Origin: Actinomycetota bacterium
GTDB taxonomy: Bacteria > Actinomycetota > Actinomycetes > Nanopelagicales > Nanopelagicaceae
DNA length: 14,702 nt
Direction of reading: 5' to 3'
Assembly: GCA_009699165.1 (NCBI GenBank)
Contig: WLOR01000029.1
Location: 1-14,702 of the forward strand
Shown: piece by piece, positions 8,579-14,702 of the stretch
Numbering within the stretch: position 1 is the first letter of the stretch
Layout of the letters: the number at the start of each line of letters is the position of its first letter
Notes under the pieces: generated by a model
The model's input: the letters and a program-made list of their open reading frames with translations, nothing else
The model's database searches: none
What the model was told of the DNA's origin: nothing
Translations under genes and position numbers: made by a program

Positions 8579-9409
8579 CGCTTTGCGGCGATTTACTATC
8601 TGCCCCGCTATAACAATAGCCAAAGCTAAGAAAAACATCGAGGAGCCAATGACATTTGCCTGTGCGGGAATTCCGCGGGCGGCGGCAACATAGACAAACT
8701 TTGGAAAGGTGATCAAAGTTCCCGAGTTAAAGTTAGTGATAATGAAGTCATCGAATGAGAGTGAAAAGGCCAAGAGGGCGGCTCCTGCGATTCCAGGTGC
8801 AACTAATGGCAGCGTAACTCGTCGGAATGTTTCAAGTTCGTTGGCATACAAATCCATCGCTGCCTGCTCAAGACGTGGATCAAGGCTTGCAATACGGGCT
8901 TTAACCGTAACAACAACGAATGAAATACAAAACATGACGTGAGCAATAACCGTTGGCCAAAAACCTGGGTTAATTTTGAATACCAAAAAGAGCGAGAGCA
9001 ATGATGCACCGAGAACAATTTCAGGAGTAGCCATCGGCAAGAAGATAAGCAAGTTTGAACTTGAACGGCCTTTAAATTGGTAGCGCCCGATTGCAAAGGC
9101 GATCATTGTTCCCAAGATTGTTGCAAAAGTCGTGGCCAATAACCCAATCTTAATTGAATTACCAAGTGCGTTACAGATTTGTGGAGCACCGCATGGATTT
9201 TGCCAGTTTCCTAGCGTGAAGCCCTTCCAGATTAAATTACTTTTGCCTGAATCATTAAATGAAAATGCAAATGTGTATGCCACTGGAATAAAGAGATAGG
9301 TAAAGCCAAAAATCATATAAATGCGCAAGAGGTTGCGTCCAAACCAACGTGATAAACGTGCCCTAAAAGGAATAGTTGGAATTGAGGCATCTTTAACCTT
9401 TGAACTCAT
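8573..9409 (-). CDS. potC: Polyamine ABC transporter permease PotC
   Basis: Second membrane subunit of a spermidine/putrescine-type importer; with PotB it forms the channel driven by PotA. The 278 residues hold about six membrane helices (near 30-50, 84-107, 118-143, 151-169, 205-225 and 252-272). The EAA loop that contacts the ATPase is at about 181-206 (DLYANELETFRRVTLP, ending in APG). It is followed by LSFDDFIIT, characteristic of PotC-type permeases. The ATG overlaps the potB stop by four bases (ATGA), indicating translational coupling. The stop codon lies inside the closing stem of the candidate leader RNA that follows. PotC rather than PotB is chosen from gene order and the SFDDF motif. 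Confidence 0.94.
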   Translation of the reverse strand: MSSKVKDASIPTIPFRARLSRWFGRNLLRIYMIFGFTYLFIPVAYTFAFSFNDSGKSNLIWKGFTLGNWQNPCGAPQICNALGNSIKIGLLATTFATILGTMIAFAIGRYQFKGRSSSNLLIFLPMATPEIVLGASLLSLFLVFKINPGFWPTVIAHVMFCISFVVVTVKARIASLDPRLEQAAMDLYANELETFRRVTLPLVAPGIAGAALLAFSLSFDDFIITNFNSGTLITFPKFVYVAAARGIPAQANVIGSSMFFLALAIVIAGQIVNRRKAR

Positions 9410-10266
9410 ACCAACTCCTCCGTTCCAGCTTTGCGAATATAAAGGGTGACGAGAATAAGAATTGCCGCCATCAAAGTAAATGAAAGCGCTGCGGCAGTTG
9501 GATAATCAACGATTTTAAAGTAACGGGACTCAATCACGTTACCAATCATTTTTGTATTAGGACTGCCTAAGATTGAAGCGTTTACATAATCACCTGCAGC
9601 TGGGATAAATGTCAGCAAAGTTCCGGCAACAACCCCCGGAAGTGATAGGGGCATGGTCACTCTTCGAAAAGTTGTGATGCCATTTGCGTAAAGATCACCT
9701 GATGCCTCAATAGTCCGTGGATCAATGCGCTCAAGGGATGCATAAAGTGGCAAAGTCATAAAAGGCAAAAAGTTATATGTCATTCCAGCAACTACGGCTA
9801 CGGCCGTCGATGTAATTGTGGTCTGCTGGCCCAAAATATGCAGATTACGAAGAGTGGGTACCAGGAAACCCTCTTCTCCCAAAATCTGCTTCCAGGCAAT
9901 GGTTCGAAGTAAGAAAGATGTAAAGAACGGAGCAACAACTAAAACCAAGAGAATATTTTTGAACTTGCCAGATTTGAATGCGATTGCATAGGCCAGTGGA
10001 TATGCAATCGCTAGTGCAAATATCGTTGCAAGGGTCGCATATACAAATGATCGAGCAAACTGTTCGCGGTTATCTATGAAAGCATTGACATAGTTACTAA
10101 AGGCGAGAGTCTGTTCGTACTGACCTGTATCTCCGCCAGATATGGGTGTCTGCGTCGATGTTTGAGCTAAATTTATAATCGGCAAGATGAAGAAGGTAAA
10201 GAGAAATGCGAAACCTGGAAATAACAATAGGTAAGGAACGCGTACCTTTGGCAAGGTAATGCTCAT
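9406..10266 (-). CDS. potB: Polyamine ABC transporter permease PotB
   Basis: First membrane subunit of the polyamine importer. The 286-residue protein has about six predicted membrane helices (near 12-32, 72-95, 103-122, 150-173, 210-229 and 258-277). The periplasm-facing segment after helix 1 is about 40 residues long. The EAA loop for coupling to PotA is at about 187-211 (EASGDLYANGITTFRRVTMP, ending in PG), followed by IPAAGDYVNA, which is typical of PotB/PotH-type permeases. The ATG overlaps the potA stop codon by one base (TAATG), and its own stop overlaps potC by four bases, so potA, potB and potC form one tightly coupled translation unit. Confidence 0.94.
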   Translation of the reverse strand: MSITLPKVRVPYLLLFPGFAFLFTFFILPIINLAQTSTQTPISGGDTGQYEQTLAFSNYVNAFIDNREQFARSFVYATLATIFALAIAYPLAYAIAFKSGKFKNILLVLVVAPFFTSFLLRTIAWKQILGEEGFLVPTLRNLHILGQQTTITSTAVAVVAGMTYNFLPFMTLPLYASLERIDPRTIEASGDLYANGITTFRRVTMPLSLPGVVAGTLLTFIPAAGDYVNASILGSPNTKMIGNVIESRYFKIVDYPTAAALSFTLMAAILILVTLYIRKAGTEELV

Positions 10267-11411
10267 TACTCGTCGATCTCCTCAGGATTTACCTCTGTGC
10301 CCGCCTCAACATCTTCATCGCCGCGAAGTCCAAAAGTAAAGCTTGGCTCCCACGAGATGACAACTTCTTCACCTTTATTAAACGGTGGAACCCCATCGTC
10401 GTTTTGTTCAAAGACCATCAACTCTTGTCCCCAAGGCATCGCAACAACGTACTGCGTGCTCACGCCGATGTATGAAACATCTTCGATCCGACCACCCGTG
10501 AGGTTATTTCCGCGAACCTCGGTTCCCGTACGAGAAATTCGGAACTTCTCTGGACGAATGCCGGCATAGAGTGAGTTATCAACTGCGTGGCTTCGAGACT
10601 TTGGCATTGAAACTTTCTGACCAAAGAGATCAATTACTAAATTCTCACCATCGCCGCCATCAATTCTGCCCTTAATGAGATTTGATTGTCCCAAAAAGTT
10701 AGCAACGAATGCAGTCTCAGGATCATCGTATAAATCTGCAGGCGATCCCATCTGCTCAATCTTGCCCTCATTCATCACGGCGATAGTGTCGGCCATAGTC
10801 ATGGCCTCTTCCTGATCGTGTGTGACGTGTACGAAAGTTAGACCAACTTCGCGTTGAATCCACTTGAGTTCGATCTGCATCTGTCGACGCAGCTTCAAAT
10901 CAAGTGCACCCAGTGGCTCATCAAGTAGTAAAAGTGCTGGGCGATTAACGATCGCACGTGCCAGCGCAATGCGCTGCTGTTGGCCACCAGATAGCTGGGT
11001 TGGTTTACGTCCAGCTAAATGTGGAAGTTCAACGAGATTAAGTACTTTATCGACCTGCTCTTTAACGTCTTTAACACCGCGACGACGAAGTCCAAATGCG
11101 ATATTTTCAAAGATCGTTAAGTGTGGAAAGAGCGCATAGTTTTGAAAGACCGTATTAATCGGACGTTGATAAGGACGTGTTGTAGTGATATCAGTTTCGC
11201 CCAAGTGAATACTTCCGACTGTTGGCTCCTCTAATCCAGCGACCATTCGCAGTGTGGTTGTTTTACCACAGCCGGATGGTCCAAGGAGTGCGAAGAAAGA
11301 GCCTTTTGGAATCGTGAGCGTCAAATCATCAACGGCAGTGAAATCACCGTAAGACTTAGTGATTCTAGTTAGACGTAAGTCGCCTCGAGCGTCGATGGGA
11401 TCAATAGCCAC
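10266..11411 (-). CDS. potA: Polyamine ABC transporter ATPase PotA
   Basis: ATPase that powers the PotBC importer. With a GTG start the protein is 381 residues. Walker A is at about 44-52 (GPSGCGKTT), the Q-loop glutamine at about 90, the signature LSGGQ at 140-144, Walker B LLLLDEP at 160-166 and the switch histidine at about 198 (THDQEEAM). The C-terminal third is a TOBE-type regulatory domain, as in PotA/CysA-type ATPases. The frame is open to an ATG at 11468, but that would overlap potD by 50 bases and add 19 basic residues not expected in the family. The GTG at 11411 lies 7 nt after the potD stop and is preferred, although its Shine-Dalgarno (TAGG) is weak. Confidence 0.94.
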   Translation of the reverse strand: MAIDPIDARGDLRLTRITKSYGDFTAVDDLTLTIPKGSFFALLGPSGCGKTTTLRMVAGLEEPTVGSIHLGETDITTTRPYQRPINTVFQNYALFPHLTIFENIAFGLRRRGVKDVKEQVDKVLNLVELPHLAGRKPTQLSGGQQQRIALARAIVNRPALLLLDEPLGALDLKLRRQMQIELKWIQREVGLTFVHVTHDQEEAMTMADTIAVMNEGKIEQMGSPADLYDDPETAFVANFLGQSNLIKGRIDGGDGENLVIDLFGQKVSMPKSRSHAVDNSLYAGIRPEKFRISRTGTEVRGNNLTGGRIEDVSYIGVSTQYVVAMPWGQELMVFEQNDDGVPPFNKGEEVVISWEPSFTFGLRGDEDVEAGTEVNPEEIDE

Positions 11412-11418
11412 GAGTAAC

Positions 11419-12597
11419 CTAGTTGCCTTGAGCCTTTTGGAATGCCTCTGCCCATTTTGTTTCCTCATCAGGTGTCAATGAACGAAATACATGTAGGCGT
11501 GATGCGGTCTTATCACTTGGGAATATGTACTCACTTGTTGCAAGCTCAGGTGCGATCTTTTCCATCTCGGCCTGTGCGCCTTTCACTGGACATACATAGT
11601 TAACGTAGGCAGCAACTTCAGCGGCAACTGCTGGATCGTAGTAATAGTTAATTAACTTCTCACCATTGGCTTTTCCTGAAGCCGATGCAGTGGAAGGAAT
11701 CATTAAGTTATCACCAGAAATCGTTCCGCCAGAGTCTGGAATCGCAAAATCAAACTTGCCTTCATTCTCACTTGAGAGAATGAACATATCCCCTGACCAG
11801 CCAATGACAGCAGTTGCATCACCTGACGTTAAATCTTCAGCGTATTCATTGCCTTTAACACCACGAATCCAGCCATCTGAAATTTTTGCAGCCATAAAAT
11901 CGACAGCGTTCATGAATTGATCTTCAGTAACCTTCGTAATGTCGACACCTTGCGCCAACAAAATTACACCGATGGTGTCGCGCATTTCGGTAAGTACAAC
12001 AATTTTTCCCTTGTTCTGTGGCGCAAAAAGCTCATCGAGTGTATGGATACCCTTTGGATTTTTCTCTGTGTTCCAACCAAAACCAGACATGATTCCCTGC
12101 CACGTTAAAGTTGATTCACGATTTGGATCATATGATGGTGATGCAAGTGAGTCTAAAATATTTCCGGCATTTGGAATATTAGCTAGATCAAATTTTTGTG
12201 AGTATCCCAAGCGAATCCAACGCGCAGCCATCCAGTCAGTTGGAGTCACAACGTCGTAGCCAATATCTTCACCTAATTTAAGTTGGGCTTGAACTTTTCC
12301 GAAGAACTCATCGTTATCGTTGTAATCTTCAAAGTACGCAGCATCGATTCCTGTCTGCGTCGTAAACTTATCAAGGGTTGGATATTTTTTAGTGTCTGCA
12401 TCGAAATCTAAATACAGCGGCCAGTTACCCCAGCGCACTGTGTTCTCGGATGACGCAGCGTCACCGCCCGAACCACCACATGCTGCAAGTAAGCTGGCAG
12501 CTCCCAATCCGCCTGCGCCAGCTAAAACGCTACGGCGAGAAATGCCAGCGCCAAGGATTGAACGCGCTTCAGGTGAAAGGGATCGCTCTGTTGCCAT
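11419..12597 (-). CDS. potD: Polyamine-binding lipoprotein PotD (twin-arginine exported)
   Basis: Extracytoplasmic substrate-binding protein that delivers polyamine to PotBC. The N-terminus carries a twin-arginine signal, SRRSVL (20-25), a hydrophobic stretch rich in Ala and Gly, and a lipobox LAAC with the lipidated cysteine at 40. It is therefore exported folded and anchored to the membrane. The mature part begins with a Gly/Ser-rich linker, then TVRWGNWPLYLDFD (about 53-66), in the position of the PotD ligand-binding N-terminal strand. At 392 residues it is slightly longer than E. coli PotD (348). The actual ligand (putrescine, spermidine or agmatine) cannot be read from sequence. The start is supported by AAGGAG 9 nt upstream, the best Shine-Dalgarno in the window. 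Confidence 0.93.
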   Translation of the reverse strand: MATERSLSPEARSILGAGISRRSVLAGAGGLGAASLLAACGGSGGDAASSENTVRWGNWPLYLDFDADTKKYPTLDKFTTQTGIDAAYFEDYNDNDEFFGKVQAQLKLGEDIGYDVVTPTDWMAARWIRLGYSQKFDLANIPNAGNILDSLASPSYDPNRESTLTWQGIMSGFGWNTEKNPKGIHTLDELFAPQNKGKIVVLTEMRDTIGVILLAQGVDITKVTEDQFMNAVDFMAAKISDGWIRGVKGNEYAEDLTSGDATAVIGWSGDMFILSSENEGKFDFAIPDSGGTISGDNLMIPSTASASGKANGEKLINYYYDPAVAAEVAAYVNYVCPVKGAQAEMEKIAPELATSEYIFPSDKTASRLHVFRSLTPDEETKWAEAFQKAQGN

Positions 12598-12606
12598 GGT
12601 GATGTG

Positions 12607-12612
12607 CTCCTT
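12607..12612 (-). promoter_or_regulatory. Ribosome binding site of potD
   Basis: AAGGAG on the minus strand, 9 nt before the potD ATG. It is the strongest Shine-Dalgarno match in the window, which fits the high amounts of binding protein that ABC importers need relative to their permeases. Confidence 0.8.
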
Positions 12613-12642
12613 AGTTATAGGTTCTGGAGTTATAGGTTCTGG
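12613..12642 (-). repeat. Perfect 15-bp tandem repeat in the potD leader
   Basis: Two head-to-tail copies of CCAGAACCTATAACT (minus-strand reading) occupy most of the 53-nt gap between the aldehyde dehydrogenase and potD, ending right at the potD Shine-Dalgarno. Each copy contains TATAAC, one base from a consensus -10 hexamer (TATAAT). No convincing -35 box is seen at the right distance, so a promoter is only a possibility. A recent slippage duplication is the simpler reading. Confidence 0.75.
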
Positions 12643-12650
12643 CGCAAATA

Positions 12651-14075
12651 CTATGCCCCAAGATTAGTCATGACGTGCTTAATTCGCGTGTAATCTTCAA
12701 ATCCGTAGGCCGACAAGTCTTTGCCATACCCCGAACGTTTAAAGCCACCATGTGGCATCTCAGCAACGACAGGTATGTGGGTATTTATCCAGACGCAGCC
12801 AAAGTCAAAGGCCTTAGCCATGCGCATAGCTCGGCCGTGGTCTTTGGTCCACACGCTTGAGGCCAGACCGTACTCAACGCCATTTGCCTTGGCGACGGCA
12901 TCGGCCTCATCTACAAACTTTTGCACCGTAATCACTGGCCCGAAGATTTCACTCTGAATCATCTCGTCATCTTGGTGTAACCCCGCAACCACTGTCGCTG
13001 GGAAGAAGAAGCCCGGGCGATCAAGGGCCGTACCGCCGGCCATCACTGTTGCGTGAGCAGGAACCCGCTCGAGGAAGCCAGAGACCCTTGCCAACTGATT
13101 GGCGTTATTGACTGGACCCAGGAATACATCTTCATCGGGAGCGCCAATCGCCACTGCTTTGGCTTGCTCAGTCAGTAACGCTACAAAATCTTCGTACACG
13201 GCCTCTTGAACTATTACTCGCGTGGCGGCCGTGCAGTCCTGGCCGGCGTTGAAATAGCCTGCGATTGCGATCGCTTCGGCCGCGGCTGGCAAATCAGCAT
13301 CTGCAAAGACAACGACAGGTGCTTTACCGCCGAGCTCTAGATGCACGCGCTTGAGTTGAGTCGCAGCAGATTGTGCAACTTGAATTCCAGCTCCAACTGA
13401 TCCTGTAATTGAAACCATGTCAGGGCGCTTATGTTCAACGACTGCTCGACCTGTTTCGCGCTCACCACATACAACGTTGAATACTCCATCTGGCAAAAAC
13501 TCTGACATTAATTGGGCCATCCATACAGTGGATGCTGGTGTTGTATCACTTGGCTTGAGAACAACGGTATTTCCTGCAGCGATTGCTGGTGCCCATTTCC
13601 AGACCGCCATCATCATTGGATAGTTCCATGGAGTCACTTGACCAATGACACCTACTGGCTCGCGGCGAATCATTGATGTCATACCCGGCATGTACTCGCC
13701 CGCAGATTTTCCTTCGAGGTTTCGTGCAGCCCCTGCAAAGAATCGAATTTGATCGACCATAGGTGGAACTTCTTCTGATGTTGTTAAAGAAATCGGTTTT
13801 CCTGTATTTCGGCATTCAATCTCGATGACTTCACTTTGTCGATCCTCAATTGCATCAGCGATCTTTAATAAGGCGCGTTGGCGCTGGGAAGGTGTTGAAT
13901 CACGCCATCCAGCAAATGCATTACTTGCGGCATTAAATGCGGCATCTACATCGGCGGCATTTGAGTTTGGCGCAGTTGCATAAGCAGCACCAGTCGAAGG
14001 ATTAATAAGTGATGAAGTCTGGCCGGATGTACTCTCGACGGCTTTTCCATTGATGAAGTTCGTTAACTTGTCCAT
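12651..14075 (-). CDS. Aldehyde dehydrogenase, gamma-aminobutyraldehyde dehydrogenase type
   Basis: NAD-dependent oxidation of an amino- or guanidino-aldehyde to the acid, most likely 4-aminobutyraldehyde to GABA. The 474-residue length equals that of E. coli PatD/YdcW. Catalytic residues are all visible: N151 in TPWNYP, E247 in HLELGGK, the nucleophile C281 in NAGQDCTAA, and E376-F378 in EIFGP. The coenzyme loop GSVGAG is at 225-230. The sequence GYFNAGQDCTAATR resembles PatD closely. Being the first gene of the polyamine run, 33 nt after rlmN and 53 nt before potD, it fits the terminal step of polyamine breakdown. 4-Guanidinobutyraldehyde is an alternative substrate given the ureohydrolase nearby. 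The start ATG has a modest TAGG about 9 nt upstream. Confidence 0.92.
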   Translation of the reverse strand: MDKLTNFINGKAVESTSGQTSSLINPSTGAAYATAPNSNAADVDAAFNAASNAFAGWRDSTPSQRQRALLKIADAIEDRQSEVIEIECRNTGKPISLTTSEEVPPMVDQIRFFAGAARNLEGKSAGEYMPGMTSMIRREPVGVIGQVTPWNYPMMMAVWKWAPAIAAGNTVVLKPSDTTPASTVWMAQLMSEFLPDGVFNVVCGERETGRAVVEHKRPDMVSITGSVGAGIQVAQSAATQLKRVHLELGGKAPVVVFADADLPAAAEAIAIAGYFNAGQDCTAATRVIVQEAVYEDFVALLTEQAKAVAIGAPDEDVFLGPVNNANQLARVSGFLERVPAHATVMAGGTALDRPGFFFPATVVAGLHQDDEMIQSEIFGPVITVQKFVDEADAVAKANGVEYGLASSVWTKDHGRAMRMAKAFDFGCVWINTHIPVVAEMPHGGFKRSGYGKDLSAYGFEDYTRIKHVMTNLGA

Positions 14076-14108
14076 GGTTACGAGCCTACCAAGTGTAAGA
14101 AAAGGTAA

Positions 14109-14702
14109 CTAGTCTGTTTTGGTTTTTTCTGCCGCAGCCAACTGCCCGCATGCGCCATCGATTTCACGCCCACGTGTATCGCGAACCGTAACCGGGACTC
14201 CATAGCTCTCCAAGATGCGGACAAATTCGGCCTCATCCTCGCGACGTGATGCAGTCCACTTAGAGCCTGGGGTGGGATTGAGCGGAATCAAATTCACATG
14301 CGCGTTTCGATTCTTTAAGAGGCGACCCAGTAGGTCCGAACGCCACGATTGATCATTGATATCTCTAATGAGAGCGTACTCAATCGAATAACGACGGCCC
14401 GTTCGCTTTTCATATGCATCAGCTGCCGCCAATACTTCACGAATGTTCCAGCGCGAATTAATAGGAACCAAGGTGTCACGAAGTTCATCATCTGGAGTAT
14501 GAAGTGAGACTGCCAATGTAACTGCAAGGCCTTCTTCGGTTAGTTTTTCAATCCCATTAACCAAGCCAACTGTTGAGACTGTGACCGAACGTGCACTGAT
14601 TCCTAAACCATCAGGATTTGGATCGGTAATATTTCGAACCGAACGCATAACAGCGTTGTAGTTGGCAAGAGGCTCACCCATGCCCATGAAGACAATATTA
14701 GA
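14109..14702 (-). CDS. rlmN: 23S rRNA (adenine2503-C2)-methyltransferase RlmN, C-terminal part
   Basis: Radical-SAM enzyme that methylates A2503 of 23S rRNA and A37 of some tRNAs. The gene enters the window already in frame, so only the C-terminal 197 residues are present. The radical-SAM CxxxCxxC cluster and the first methyl-carrying cysteine lie beyond the right edge. What remains begins [19 protein letters not shown] (the SAM-binding GEP region), then [39 protein letters not shown], and finally DGACGQLAA, whose cysteine corresponds to the second catalytic cysteine (C355 in E. coli). It is intact as far as seen. It lies 33 nt upstream of the aldehyde dehydrogenase, with no terminator visible between them. 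Confidence 0.96.
   Translation of the reverse strand, partial: SNIVFMGMGEPLANYNAVMRSVRNITDPNPDGLGISARSVTVSTVGLVNGIEKLTEEGLAVTLAVSLHTPDDELRDTLVPINSRWNIREVLAAADAYEKRTGRRYSIEYALIRDINDQSWRSDLLGRLLKNRNAHVNLIPLNPTPGSKWTASRREDEAEFVRILESYGVPVTVRDTRGREIDGACGQLAAAEKTKTD

Noticed and set aside
11412..11468. 19-residue N-terminal extension of PotA
   Set aside because: It is encoded by the potD 3' end in another frame, is highly basic and is not expected in PotA proteins.
14076..14108. Promoter or terminator between rlmN and the aldehyde dehydrogenase
   Set aside because: The 33-nt gap shows no inverted repeat and no recognisable -35/-10 pair.
1..14702. CRISPR array, tRNA or rRNA genes, insertion sequence or phage genes
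   Set aside because: No regularly spaced repeats, no tRNA-like cloverleaf in the short gaps, and no transposase, integrase or phage-like protein among the genes.

Overview
The window looks like chromosomal DNA of a streamlined actinobacterium with moderate-to-low G+C (by eye below 50 %). The IspG, Rip1-type protease, DXR and twin-arginine PotD sequences are of actinobacterial type, especially the N-terminus of IspG. The order rlmN ... dxr - rip1 - ispG ... proS is also the actinobacterial one. Low G+C, very short intergenic gaps and polyamine uptake together suggest a freshwater Nanopelagicales (acI-like) lineage; that placement is an inference.

All 13 genes lie on the minus strand, so transcription runs from high to low coordinates. 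No gap exceeds 129 bases, and most junctions are overlaps or spacers under 35 bases. In transcription order: rlmN (5' end outside the window), an aldehyde dehydrogenase, the polyamine ABC importer potD-potA-potB-potC, a 129-nt gap with a candidate structured RNA, an FAD-dependent amine oxidoreductase, a ureohydrolase of the agmatinase family, then dxr, the site-2 protease rip1, ispG, proS and a TSUP-family membrane transporter.

The middle of the window (about 6.0-14.1 kb) reads as one catabolic module. PotABCD imports a polyamine or agmatine. The flavoprotein oxidises an amine to an aldehyde, the aldehyde dehydrogenase makes the acid, and the ureohydrolase releases urea from a guanidino compound. 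The product would be GABA by either of two orders of reaction. No gamma-glutamylputrescine synthetase (PuuA) is present, so the E. coli Puu route is not complete here.

The left part (about 0-6.0 kb) is housekeeping: two MEP-pathway isoprenoid enzymes (DXR and IspG) around a Rip1-like intramembrane protease, then prolyl-tRNA synthetase. The ureohydrolase stop codon abuts the dxr start codon, so the catabolic and housekeeping genes are physically continuous.

The best candidate for something undescribed is the leader between potC and the oxidoreductase gene. It can fold into a three-way junction closed by an 8-bp stem that includes the potC stop codon. A further hairpin with an AAGG Shine-Dalgarno-like loop follows just ahead of the start codon. 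It resembles a riboswitch in layout but matches no class I recognise.
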